A stretch of 64,000 bases of DNA from RH-AL1 sp965198495 (GTDB lineage: Bacteria > Pseudomonadota > Alphaproteobacteria > Rhizobiales > Beijerinckiaceae): positions 2,852,001 to 2,916,000 of the forward strand of contig CBDAPL010000001.1 in assembly GCA_965198495.1 (NCBI GenBank). Direction: 5' to 3'. Below the pieces are notes generated by a model, which did not search any database, was not told the DNA's origin, and saw nothing but the letters and a program-made list of their open reading frames with translations. The translations under genes and the position numbers were made by a program. Below, piece after piece: positions 9,030 to 16,782 of the stretch. Position 1 is the stretch's first letter. The number at the start of each line of letters is the position of its first letter.

Positions 9030-9478
9030 TGTTGGGATCGATCCTCGTGCGAGCCGTCGCCTCGGGCAGCGTCGCGGCGGCGACTTCGACGCTCGCCCTC
9101 GCGCTGCTCGCCCGGTCGGAGGGGCGGGGCGCGGCACAGCCCCTCAACGCAACGAGCCACTGGGCCTACGGTGACAAGGCGGCGCGACTGCGCGATCTTG
9201 ATGTCGACCACACGCTCGTCGGCTACGCGACCCACCATACCGCGACGATCTTCTGGGCGACCTTCTTCGAAGGCTGGCAGGCGGCGCGTCCGACCCGCGA
9301 TCCCGCGACGCTCCTGGGACGCGCGATCAGCGTGGCGGCACTCGCGGCGGTGATCGATTACACGATCACGCCAAAGCGCTTCACGCCTGGGTGGGAACTC
9401 GTGTTGACGAAGCGTTCCATGGCCCTCGTCTACGCGGCCATGGCGGCCGGCTTCGTGGGCACCGCGGTCGCGCGCTGA
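9029..9478 (+). CDS. Conserved hypothetical membrane protein, 149 aa
   Basis: ATG at 9029 overlaps the stop of the previous 43-aa ORF. The protein has an N-terminal hydrophobic segment (residues 4-26), a conserved-looking middle with NATSHWAYGD and GYATHHTATIFWATFFE, and two further hydrophobic segments (about residues 92-110 and 130-148). It resembles uncharacterised three-to-four-helix proteins of Hyphomicrobiales, but I can attach no function. A longer frame back to 8807 is an artefact running out of frame through the two small genes. Confidence 0.75.
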   Translation: MLGSILVRAVASGSVAAATSTLALALLARSEGRGAAQPLNATSHWAYGDKAARLRDLDVDHTLVGYATHHTATIFWATFFEGWQAARPTRDPATLLGRAISVAALAAVIDYTITPKRFTPGWELVLTKRSMALVYAAMAAGFVGTAVAR

Positions 9479-9481
9479 GCG

Positions 9482-9646
9482 CTACTCCGTCCGCTGCGTC
9501 GTCTTCGGTGATTCGGCTTTCTTCTTCGGATCGTCGATCGCGTCGGCCCTCGGCTTGGGCTCGCGGCCCACGCCCGGCGAGGACGTATCCTTCAGTTCGT
9601 CGCTGAAGGGCTGCGCCGTCTTCGGCTGCTGCTTCTTGTCCGTCAT
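9482..9646 (-). CDS. Small hydrophilic hypothetical protein, 54 aa
   Basis: Encodes a 54-residue, Lys/Asp/Pro/Ser-rich protein starting MTDKKQQPKTAQPFSDEL and ending in a KKKAESPKTTQRTE-like tail; probably intrinsically disordered. A GAGGT ribosome site precedes the ATG at 9646 by about 8 bases. It lies 59 bases downstream of rnhA on the same strand. Similar short disordered proteins are common in Hyphomicrobiales, but no function is known. Confidence 0.6.
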   Translation of the reverse strand: MTDKKQQPKTAQPFSDELKDTSSPGVGREPKPRADAIDDPKKKAESPKTTQRTE

Positions 9647-9705
9647 TGTGTTCGACCTCGCAAAAAACGAAAAAGCGCCATGCGCCACGAAGGTTGCGGG
9701 GCGCT

Positions 9706-10161
9706 TCATCGCGACTTGTACGGGCTCATGCCCTCGCGCGCGAGCTCGTCGGCGCGCTCGTTCATCGGATCGCCGGCATGGCCTTTGACCCAGTGCCAAA
9801 CGATCTCGTGGCGCTTGGCGGCGTCGTCGAGACGCTGCCAAAGCTCGACGTTCTTGACAGGCTTCTTGTCCGCGGTTTTCCAGCCGTTGCGCTTCCAACC
9901 ATTCAGCCAGCCGGTGATACCGCCGCGCACGTAGCTCGAATCCGTGAAGAGATCGACGGCGCACGACCGCTTGAGCGAGCCCAGAGCCTCGATCGCGGCG
10001 GTCAGCTCCATTCGATTGTTGGTGGTGTCGGGCTCGCCACCACGCAGTTCCTTGCACGCCGCGCCGAACTGCAGAATGGCGCCCCAGCCGCCCGGCCCCG
10101 GATTGCCCGAGCAGGCACCGTCGGTCCAGATCGAGACACGACTCGCGGCCGTCTCGCTCAA
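9706..10161 (-). CDS. rnhA: Ribonuclease HI
   Basis: 151 residues, the usual RNase HI length. The enzyme cleaves RNA in RNA-DNA hybrids, acting on primers and R-loops in the cytoplasm. Catalytic acidic residues are visible: Asp in IWTDGACSGNPGPGGWGA, Glu in NNRMELTAAIEAL, Asp in LFTDSSYVRGGI, and the last Asp near HAGDPMNERADELA. The TTG start at 10161 overlaps the thrB stop (TTGA), so translation is coupled. The thrB-rnhA pairing is common in alphaproteobacteria. Confidence 0.95.
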   Translation of the reverse strand: MSETAASRVSIWTDGACSGNPGPGGWGAILQFGAACKELRGGEPDTTNNRMELTAAIEALGSLKRSCAVDLFTDSSYVRGGITGWLNGWKRNGWKTADKKPVKNVELWQRLDDAAKRHEIVWHWVKGHAGDPMNERADELAREGMSPYKSR

Positions 10162-11120
10162 GCGGCGACACCGAGTTCGCCGACGCTCGCGACACGCTGG
10201 TGAAAGCGCAGTTTGCGCACGTACTCGGCCGGGTCCTTGGGTTGGACGAGAGCGCCGGCGGGTACGTTCAGCCAATCCGCGAGGCGCGTCAGCAGGAAAC
10301 GCAAGGCCGCGCCGCGCGCGAGGACCGGCAGCGCGGCGATCTCCGCCGGGGCGAGCGCGCGATGTGCCTGATAGGCGCCGATCATGGCGCCGCCTTTGGT
10401 GATGTTGTAGGCGCCGTCGGGCTCGAAGCACCAGGCGTTGAGGCAGATGGCGAGATCGTAGGCGTAGGCGTCGTTGCAGGCGAAGTAGAAGTCGATGAGG
10501 CCGGCACGGGATCCGAGAAAAAGCACATTGTCCGGGAAGAGGTCGGCGTGGATGACGCCGGCGGGAAGACCGCGCGGCCAGTTCGCGCCGAGGAACATCA
10601 GCTCGGCCTCGACCAGCGCGGTCAGGCCCGCCATGAAGCCTTCGGCGCCGGCGCGCGCGCCATCGAAGAGGGGCCGCCATGCCTCGAGGGAAAGTGCGTT
10701 CTTCCGCGACAGCGCGAAATCGGCGCCATAGCGATGAAGATCCGCCAGAGCCGCCCCGGCCGCCGCGCAATGGTCCGCGGTCGGCTGGCGCACGGATAGA
10801 CCTTCCAGGAAGGTGACGACGACGGCGGGCCGGCCGGCGAGCGTCCCCAACGCATTGCCATCGCGCGACTTCACGGGTTGCGGACAAGCGAGACCACGTT
10901 CGGAGAGATGCTCCATCAGGCCGATAAAGTAAGGGAGGTCGCCGAGCGCCGTGCGCTTTTCGAACAGGGTGAGGAAGACGGAACCGCTCTCGGTGTGAAG
11001 AAGGAAGTTCGAATTCTCGACTCCCTCGGCGATGCCCTTCATCGACGTGAGGCGACCGATATCGTAGGCGGACAAAAAGCCGCTGAGTTCCTCGTCCGAG
11101 ACTTCCGTGTAGACGGCCAA
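10158..11120 (-). CDS. thrB: Homoserine kinase (ThrB, APH-like type)
   Basis: 320 residues. Phosphorylates homoserine with ATP in threonine biosynthesis. This is the alphaproteobacterial type with an aminoglycoside-phosphotransferase fold, not the GHMP type. Visible are KGIAEGVENSNFLLHTESG (nucleotide loop), the catalytic HADLFPDNVLF and the metal-binding LIDFYFAC. TTG at 11120 gives MAVYTEVSDEEL, the usual family N-terminus, although no clear ribosome site precedes it. It follows the DUF502 gene by 14 bases and overlaps rnhA, forming a three-gene unit. Confidence 0.93.
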   Translation of the reverse strand: MAVYTEVSDEELSGFLSAYDIGRLTSMKGIAEGVENSNFLLHTESGSVFLTLFEKRTALGDLPYFIGLMEHLSERGLACPQPVKSRDGNALGTLAGRPAVVVTFLEGLSVRQPTADHCAAAGAALADLHRYGADFALSRKNALSLEAWRPLFDGARAGAEGFMAGLTALVEAELMFLGANWPRGLPAGVIHADLFPDNVLFLGSRAGLIDFYFACNDAYAYDLAICLNAWCFEPDGAYNITKGGAMIGAYQAHRALAPAEIAALPVLARGAALRFLLTRLADWLNVPAGALVQPKDPAEYVRKLRFHQRVASVGELGVAA

Positions 11121-11134
11121 TTCGTGAATCCGGC

Positions 11135-11896
11135 TTATTCGACTGAAGAGACGCGATCGCGCGGCGGCTCCACCGTATGCGCCATTCGCCCGACCTCCGC
11201 CATCGTGGCGAGCGCCGCCTGCCCTTCCGGCTGGATCACGCCGCAGGACATGATCAGTTTGGCGGCATCTTCGGGGTGCATCGGGATCTCGATGATGTCG
11301 CGAGCCGGCAGGTAGAAGTAGAAGCCTGTCGTCGGATTGGGCACGCAGGGCAGGAAGACGGAAAGGCGCGCCTCGCTCTCGGCCGGCAGTGCCGCATCGA
11401 TCATCGACGAAGGCGGCGAGGAGATGAACACCAGCGACCATTGCCCCTTGGTCGGAAACTCCACCAGACCGACGCGTCGCAACGACGTGCCGGAAGCGGA
11501 AAACAGGGTCTCGAAGATCTGTTTCGCGCCACGATAGATCGAGCGAATGATCGGCGTGCGGTTGAGGATCGTCTCGCCGATCGTGATCAACGTGCGGCCG
11601 GCAAGGTTGGCGGCGAGAAAACCGAGCAAAGTCAGGCCGAGAAAGGCGAAGATGACGCCAAACCCCGGGAGCGGAAACGGCAGGTAGGCATCGGGCCAGA
11701 ATCGCGAGGGCACCACGGTGCGCACGGCATTGTCGACGGTGTTGACGAACCACCACACGAGATAGCCGGTCACCGCGAGCGGCCCAGCGACGACGACGCC
11801 AGTCAGGAACCAGGTTCGGACACGAGCGCCGACAGTAGGACCCTTTGGAACCGCCGCGCCTGCTGGCGGCATGGTCCCGTAGGATTCTTTTGTCAT
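11135..11896 (-). CDS. DUF502 domain membrane protein
   Basis: 253 residues. A proline-rich N-terminal tail is followed by two hydrophobic helices (about residues 29-52 and 75-100, the second with LLGFLAANLAGRTLI) and the family core IRSIYRGAKQIFETLF, then a soluble C-terminal domain with PTTGFYFYLPARDIIEIPM. Belongs to the DUF502 family of inner-membrane proteins of unknown function. Its ATG overlaps the stop of a possible 65-codon ORF upstream (ATGA). Followed closely by thrB. Confidence 0.88.
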   Translation of the reverse strand: MTKESYGTMPPAGAAVPKGPTVGARVRTWFLTGVVVAGPLAVTGYLVWWFVNTVDNAVRTVVPSRFWPDAYLPFPLPGFGVIFAFLGLTLLGFLAANLAGRTLITIGETILNRTPIIRSIYRGAKQIFETLFSASGTSLRRVGLVEFPTKGQWSLVFISSPPSSMIDAALPAESEARLSVFLPCVPNPTTGFYFYLPARDIIEIPMHPEDAAKLIMSCGVIQPEGQAALATMAEVGRMAHTVEPPRDRVSSVE

Positions 11897-12090
11897 CTCG
11901 CCATCATCCCGGGTTCGGACTCGCTTATCCTTCTACCGCGCCTTCCGCCTTTACCGCCAATCGCGATGTCGTCAGACGATCGCGGCGGCTTTCTTTCGGT
12001 GCCTAGGAAAGAAGCGATTTCCGCTGACGCGGCATCTTTAGGCGGGGCAGTACGCTGCGGAAGAGGTTTCTTCGTCACGCGCGTGGGCAC
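11893..12090 (-). CDS. Possible small basic protein upstream of the DUF502 gene (doubtful)
   Basis: A 65-codon frame starting at GTG 12090 (or GTG 12078, giving MTKKPLPQRTAPP) ends in TGA overlapping the DUF502 ATG. It would encode a Lys/Arg/Pro-rich protein with an internal ASAEIASFLGTE stretch and a GGKGGRRGRR segment. The overlap favours a real gene; the lack of a clear ribosome site and of the strong G/C third-position bias of neighbouring genes argue against it. Confidence 0.3.
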   Translation of the reverse strand: MPTRVTKKPLPQRTAPPKDAASAEIASFLGTERKPPRSSDDIAIGGKGGRRGRRISESEPGMMAR

Positions 12091-12430
12091 CGACTCGGAT
12101 GCCTTTTATTTGAGCTGGTGCGGTCACAAAAAACGACAACATTCGGCAAAATCTCGCGCGCGAGGTCGTGACAGAACGGATCGCTTGAGCTAGGTTCCCG
12201 CGCGTCATGCGAATGGCTCGTCTGCGGATAGAGCATGGCATGCGAGGCCAGGTCGAGGGAGGATCGGTCATTTCGCCGTCGAGGCTCATCAACGAGCCCG
12301 TCCCGATTGCGGGAAAAAGGCGAGAGACTATCGCGAGGGCTGCGAGAGGCGAGGCCGATCCGATCAGGATTGCGCTTCGCCTTTTTGCGTTGACCCGCAC
12401 GGCGGTTTCATCGCTGCCGGCGCGAGACAA
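11897..12430. other. Long intergenic region between DUF502 and tgt
   Basis: Apart from the doubtful small ORF at 11893-12090, I see no gene. The stretch 12100-12180 is AT-richer (ACAAAAAACGACAACATTCGGCAAAA) and may hold the promoter for the minus-strand DUF502/thrB/rnhA unit. Open frames at 12038-12430 and 12207-12533 lack coding character. Confidence 0.5.
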
Positions 12431-13549
12431 TCAGCTTTCGCCTCGCGTCCATGCTTCCTTCGCTTCGACGCGGAAGCTCTCGAACGTGCGTTCCTCGATC
12501 GCGGCGCGCATGCCGGCCGTCAGATCCTGGTAATAGCCGACGTTGATCGCGGTCAGCAGCATCATGCCGAGGATTTCGCCTGATTTGACGAGATGGTGGA
12601 GGTAGGCGCGCGAATAGTCGCGAGCCGCCGCGCAGGTCGCGGCGGGATCGATCGGGGCGGGATCGTCCGCATGGCGGGCGTTGCGCAGATTGAGGCGGCC
12701 ATGGCGCGTATAGACGAGCCCGTGCCGCCCGGCTCTCGTCGGCATGACGCAATCGAACATGTCGATACCGCGCGCGACGCTCTCCAGCAGATCGTCCGGC
12801 GTGCCGACGCCCATGAGGTAGCGCGGCGTGTCGGCGGGCAGGTATGGCCGCGTCGCCTCGATGGTCGCCAGCATGACATCCTGCGGTTCGCCCACAGCCA
12901 AGCCGCCGATCGCGTAGCCGTCGAACCCCACCGCGACCAGTGCCTCCGCGCTCGCGCGACGCAAGGCCGGCGACGTGCCGCCCTGGACGATCCCGAAGAG
13001 CGCTTGGCCCTCGGTCAGGCGCGACGCCGCCTTCGAGCGCTCGGCCCAGCGCAGCGACAGACGCATCGCGCGTTCGACCTCGTCATCCGACGCCGGCAGG
13101 CGGATGCATTCGTCGAACTGCATCTGGATATCGGAGCCGAGCAGGCCCTGGATCTCGATCGAACGCTCCGGCGTCAGCACGTGCTTGGAGCCGTCGAGAT
13201 GCGACTGGAAGGTGACGCCGTTTTCGTCGAGCTTGCGGAGCTTGGCCAGCGACATGACCTGGAAACCACCCGAGTCGGTGAGGATCGGATGCGGCCAGTT
13301 CATGAAGCGGTGCAGGCCGCCCAGCGCCGCGATCCGCTCGGCGCCGGGGCGCAACATCAGATGGTAGACGTTGCCGAGCACGATGTCGGCGCCGAGCGCG
13401 CGGACCTCCCGCGGGTGCATCGCCTTCACCGTGCCGGCGGTGCCGACCGGCATGAAGGCCGGCGTGCGGATCGCACCATGCGCCGTCGTGATGATGCCGC
13501 GCCGTGCCGCGCCGTCCGTGGCGAGCACATCGAAGCCGAACGTCGTCAC
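12431..13549 (-). CDS. tgt: tRNA-guanine(34) transglycosylase, with degenerate zinc site
   Basis: 372 residues. Exchanges guanine 34 of GUN-anticodon tRNAs for preQ1 in queuosine synthesis. The catalytic aspartates are present in ILTDSGGFQVMSL and MFDCVMPTRAGRHG, as is the substrate pocket GIVQGG and GGLAVGEP. The C-terminal zinc motif, normally CxCxxC plus a histidine about 25 residues later, reads DPAATCAAARDYSRAYLHH and LLTAINVGYY, so only one cysteine remains and the histidine position is isoleucine. The GTG start overlaps the queA stop (GTGA). Both catalytic residues are intact, so the enzyme is probably active. Confidence 0.93.
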   Translation of the reverse strand: MTTFGFDVLATDGAARRGIITTAHGAIRTPAFMPVGTAGTVKAMHPREVRALGADIVLGNVYHLMLRPGAERIAALGGLHRFMNWPHPILTDSGGFQVMSLAKLRKLDENGVTFQSHLDGSKHVLTPERSIEIQGLLGSDIQMQFDECIRLPASDDEVERAMRLSLRWAERSKAASRLTEGQALFGIVQGGTSPALRRASAEALVAVGFDGYAIGGLAVGEPQDVMLATIEATRPYLPADTPRYLMGVGTPDDLLESVARGIDMFDCVMPTRAGRHGLVYTRHGRLNLRNARHADDPAPIDPAATCAAARDYSRAYLHHLVKSGEILGMMLLTAINVGYYQDLTAGMRAAIEERTFESFRVEAKEAWTRGES

Positions 13550-14604
13550 GCCGCCTCCGTGCGGCTCAGCAGGCAGGCGTCACCGTAGCTGTAGAAGCGA
13601 TAGCCCGAGGTGATCGCGTGGGCGTAGGCGCGCCGCATCGTGTCGAGACCCGAGAACGCCGCCACCAGCATGAACAGCGTCGAGCGCGGCAGGTGGAAAT
13701 TGGTGAGCAGCGCGTCGACGGCGCGAAACTGGTAGCCGGGCGTGATGAAGATGGCGGTATCGCCGTCGAAAGGCCGGATCGCGCCGTCCTCGTTCGCCGC
13801 CGACTCCAGGAGCCGCAGGCTGGTCGTGCCGGCGGCGACGATCCGGCGACCCTGCCGCTTCGCCGAGGTGAGCGCGTCGGCCGTCGCGGCGTCGATGATG
13901 CCGCGCTCGGCGTGCATGCGATGATCCACCGTATCGTCCGCCTTCACCGGCAGGAAGGTGCCGGCCCCGACGTGCAGAGTGAGCCGCAGGATCGTCACGC
14001 CGCGCGCCTCCAGCGAGGCGACGAGCCTCGGGGTGAAATGGAGGCCCGCGGTCGGCGCGGCGACGGCGCCGGGCGCGCGCGCGAAGAGGGTCTGGTAGTC
14101 GGCGCCGTCGCGCGCGTCGATCGGTCGGCGTGCCGCGATGTATGGCGGCAGCGGCATGGAACCGTACCGCTCGAGGCCACGATCGAGCGCCCCGCCCGCC
14201 AGGCGAAAACGCAGCACCACCTCGCCGTCGCCGGCGTGTTCCACGAGCACGGCGTCGAGCGGATCGTCTTGGGCGCCGAAGGCGATCGTCTCGCCGACCG
14301 CCACCTTCTTCGCCGGCTTGATGAAGGCGCGCCAGACGTCCTCGCCCTCGCGCTTGTGCAGGGTGGCTTCGATTCCAGCGCCAATGCCGGCGCGCGTTCG
14401 CGTCCCGCTCAAGCGGGCCGGGATCACGCGCGTGTCGTTGACGACGAGCACGTCGTCGGCGCGGAGCAGCGAAGGCAGATCGCCAATCGTGCGATCCGAG
14501 AGAGTGCCGTCGACGACGAGCAAACGCGCGGCCTCCGCCGGGTCGACCGGCCGCAGGGCGACGCGCTCTCGCGGCAGATCGAAATCGAAGAGGTCGACAC
14601 GCAT
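13546..14604 (-). CDS. queA: S-adenosylmethionine:tRNA ribosyltransferase-isomerase
   Basis: 352 residues. Transfers the ribosyl part of SAM to preQ1-modified tRNA, making epoxyqueuosine, the step after Tgt. Family motifs include the opening FDFDLPRERVALRPVDPAEA, LVVNDTRVIPARL, and the core GAVAAPTAGLHFTPRL and LHVGAGTFLPVKADD, with DALLTNFHLPRSTLFMLVAAF near the C-terminus. The gene overlaps tgt by four bases, so the two successive pathway steps are translated together. ATG at 14604. ppiB follows upstream with a 51-base gap. Confidence 0.96.
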   Translation of the reverse strand: MRVDLFDFDLPRERVALRPVDPAEAARLLVVDGTLSDRTIGDLPSLLRADDVLVVNDTRVIPARLSGTRTRAGIGAGIEATLHKREGEDVWRAFIKPAKKVAVGETIAFGAQDDPLDAVLVEHAGDGEVVLRFRLAGGALDRGLERYGSMPLPPYIAARRPIDARDGADYQTLFARAPGAVAAPTAGLHFTPRLVASLEARGVTILRLTLHVGAGTFLPVKADDTVDHRMHAERGIIDAATADALTSAKRQGRRIVAAGTTSLRLLESAANEDGAIRPFDGDTAIFITPGYQFRAVDALLTNFHLPRSTLFMLVAAFSGLDTMRRAYAHAITSGYRFYSYGDACLLSRTEAA

Positions 14605-14655
14605 GCGGTCAGTTCGTCTTCCCGCTCCGCTTAGCCAGGCACATGAGGCAGCGCG

Positions 14656-15111
14656 TCAGCTCAATGTGGCGGAGACGATCTTGTCGGGGTCGCGTACGGG
14701 TTCGCCGCGCTTGATCTTGTCGACGTTCTCCATGCCCGACGTGACCTTGCCCCACACGGTGTACTGCTTGTTGAGGAAAGCCGAGTCGCCGAAGCAGATG
14801 AAGAACTGCGAGTTCGCCGAATCGGGGCTCTGCGCGCGCGCCATCGAGCAGGTGCCGCGCACGTGCGGCTCGGCGTTGAACTCCTGCTTGAGATTGGCGT
14901 ATTTCGATCCGCCGGTGCCGGTGCCGTTGGGGCAGCCGGTCTGCGCCATGAAGCCGTCGATCACGCGATGGAAGACGATGCCGTCGTAGAAGTGCTCCCC
15001 GACGAGCTTCTTGATGTGCTCGACGTGGCCGGGCGCGAGATCGGGCCGCATCTCGATCACGACGGGGCCCTTCGTCGTCTCGAGCGTCAGAATGTTGCCG
15101 GCTTCGGCCAT
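14656..15111 (-). CDS. ppiB: Peptidyl-prolyl cis-trans isomerase B (cytoplasmic cyclophilin)
   Basis: 151 residues with no signal peptide, so probably cytoplasmic. The cyclophilin core is clear: FHRVIDGFMAQTGCPNGTG, with the catalytic Arg in FHRV, and MARAQSPDSANSQFFICF. It accelerates proline isomerisation during folding. A GGAG site 8 bases before the ATG lies inside the upstream gene, whose end overlaps this start by 25 bases. A second, exported cyclophilin (15520-16068) is close by. Confidence 0.95.
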   Translation of the reverse strand: MAEAGNILTLETTKGPVVIEMRPDLAPGHVEHIKKLVGEHFYDGIVFHRVIDGFMAQTGCPNGTGTGGSKYANLKQEFNAEPHVRGTCSMARAQSPDSANSQFFICFGDSAFLNKQYTVWGKVTSGMENVDKIKRGEPVRDPDKIVSATLS

Positions 15112-15512
15112 GTGTTTTCTCCAATGTGCTGCAGCCCCGCACGCTGTTCACGGCGCGGGGCGACGAAGCGGATGAGGAACGTGCGGCCCGCAATAGCCGC
15201 TCCGAGGGACGGGGTAAACCGCAGAGGCGAGCAGGCGGCGATCGCGGCGTAGATGGAATTGGCGAGCGCGGCCTCGCCGTCGAGCCCGCCAACGGGCTTC
15301 ATGTAGGTGATACGCGGCTTGCCGAAGACGGATCCATCGCGGCGGAAACTCATCCGCAGCGTGATTTCGTCCCCCTCGCGCGGCGGATGCCAGCACGCGG
15401 CGATCGAACGTGCCACATCCCCCGGCACATTGTCGGGCGCGGCCCAAACCGGCGGGGCGCCCGATGCGAGCGCGAACGCCAGGCACGACCGGACGTGCCA
15501 CGCCTGGCGCAT
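15087..15512 (-). CDS. Exported TonB C-terminal-like hypothetical protein
   Basis: 141 residues. A signal peptide is likely (SCLAFALASGAPPVWA, cut near residue 24). The rest, with ACWHPPREGDEITLRMSF and GSVFGKPRITYMKP, has the pattern of the TonB C-terminal/TolA-like fold often found as a stand-alone periplasmic domain. It sits between the two cyclophilin genes, 7 bases after ppiA and overlapping ppiB, so all three are probably one transcript. The start ATG at 15512 has only a weak ribosome site. Function unknown. Confidence 0.7.
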   Translation of the reverse strand: MRQAWHVRSCLAFALASGAPPVWAAPDNVPGDVARSIAACWHPPREGDEITLRMSFRRDGSVFGKPRITYMKPVGGLDGEAALANSIYAAIAACSPLRFTPSLGAAIAGRTFLIRFVAPRREQRAGLQHIGENTWPKPATF

Positions 15513-15519
15513 CTGAGAC

Positions 15520-16068
15520 TTATTTGGACATCTTCATCGAGACGATTTTGTCGGGATCGTCGACAGAGCCGCTGTCGCCCTCGCCCTTCTTGACCTTGTC
15601 GATATTGTCCATGCCCGCGATCACCTGACCGACGACCGTGTACTGTCCGTTCAGGAAGGACGACGGCTTGAAGCAGATGAAAAACTGCGAGTTCGCGGAG
15701 TTCGGATCGCTGGTGCGGGCCATGCCGACGGTGCCGCGGCCGAAGGGCTGGCTCGAGAATTCGGCCGGCAAGTCCGGCTCCTTCGAACCGCCACCCCCGG
15801 TCCCTGTCGGATCGCCGGTCTGCGCCATGAAGCCGTCGATCACCCGATGGAACTTCAAGCCGTTGTAGAAGCCCTGCCGGGTCAGCTTCTCCATCTGCGC
15901 GACCGCCTTGGGCGCGAGATCGGGCCGGAGCTGGATCTTCACCGGACCGTCCTTGGTGGTGAGGATCACCTGGTTGGCCGGATCGGCGGCGGGAACCGCA
16001 CCGGCGGCCGCACCCAGGAGGACGCAACCGGCGAAGGCACCGAACAGGGCGCGACGATCAAACAGCAT
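15520..16068 (-). CDS. ppiA: Peptidyl-prolyl cis-trans isomerase A (exported cyclophilin)
   Basis: 182 residues. The N-terminus MLFDRRALFGAFAGCVLLG carries a signal peptide with two arginines, possibly Tat-type, so the protein should act in the periplasm. The cyclophilin domain (from about residue 35) contains FHRVIDGFMAQTGDPTGTGG and MARTSDPNSANSQFFICF. AGAGGAAA precedes the ATG at a good distance. It lies downstream of coaD (42-base gap) in the coaD-ppiA-ppiB arrangement common in Hyphomicrobiales. Confidence 0.93.
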   Translation of the reverse strand: MLFDRRALFGAFAGCVLLGAAAGAVPAADPANQVILTTKDGPVKIQLRPDLAPKAVAQMEKLTRQGFYNGLKFHRVIDGFMAQTGDPTGTGGGGSKEPDLPAEFSSQPFGRGTVGMARTSDPNSANSQFFICFKPSSFLNGQYTVVGQVIAGMDNIDKVKKGEGDSGSVDDPDKIVSMKMSK

Positions 16069-16110
16069 GATGGACGATTTCCTCTGACGTTTCGCCCCGC
16101 GCGGGCTTGA

Positions 16111-16611
16111 TCAGCGTCTGGCGAACTTTTCGGCGAGCGCGGCGGCGACAAGCGCCGGGACGAAGGAAGACACGTCGCCTCCCATCCGCGCGATCTGCCT
16201 GACCAATGTCGCGGTAATGTGACGTACGTTCGGAGGCGCCGGCAGGAAGATCGTCTGGACCGCCGGCGCCATCGCCGCGTTCATCCCGGACATCTGCATC
16301 TCGTAGTCGAGATCGGTTCCGTCGCGCAGACCCCGAACGATGACGCTCGCGCCGTTCCGCCGCGCCGCCTCGACGGCGAGACCCTCGAAGGTGACGACCT
16401 CCAGTGTGCTTGCCCCGTTCGCGAAGACGGGCGCGCAACTTCCCTCGATGAGACCCTTGCGCTCGTCGACGGTGAACATCGACTGCTTGCCCGGATGCAC
16501 GCCGATCGCGACGACGACGCGATCAAAGAGCACCGCGGACGCCGCGAGAATGGCGACGTGGCCGTTGGTGAGGGGATCGAAAGATCCTGTGTAAAGAGCG
16601 GTGCGGGTCAC
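16111..16611 (-). CDS. coaD: Phosphopantetheine adenylyltransferase
   Basis: 166 residues from GTG at 16611 (MTRTALYTGSFDPLTNGH), matching the family. Catalyses ATP + 4'-phosphopantetheine to dephospho-CoA, the penultimate CoA step. The nucleotidyltransferase motif GSFDPLTNGHVAI and the C-terminal PPNVRHITATLVRQIARMGG are visible. An ATG at 16635 or 16650 would add a short unconserved leader; neither has a strong ribosome site, so the start is uncertain by up to 13 codons. Confidence 0.94.
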   Translation of the reverse strand: MTRTALYTGSFDPLTNGHVAILAASAVLFDRVVVAIGVHPGKQSMFTVDERKGLIEGSCAPVFANGASTLEVVTFEGLAVEAARRNGASVIVRGLRDGTDLDYEMQMSGMNAAMAPAVQTIFLPAPPNVRHITATLVRQIARMGGDVSSFVPALVAAALAEKFARR

Positions 16612-16782
16612 GATCGTCGCGGATATGGCACGCATCCCCACGGCCGCCAAGCGCGGGACGCTTTCAGGTCAGGAACTCCTTGGCCGCGCGCCTTATTGTC
16701 GACATAGTAACATTCTGGCGGTCGACGCTCCAGCCTCGCGCGAGGGGACGTCGACTTCGAGCCGGATCTACAAGGAGACGAC

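Noticed and set aside
9706..10887. A 393-codon frame extending rnhA upstream
   Set aside because: The upstream part overlaps thrB out of frame. The TTGA junction and RNase HI family length place the start at 10161.
12341..12385. Terminator-like AGGCGA...TCGCCTTTTT
   Set aside because: The arms are only 6 bp with a loop over 20 bases, and there is no plus-strand gene upstream that would need it.
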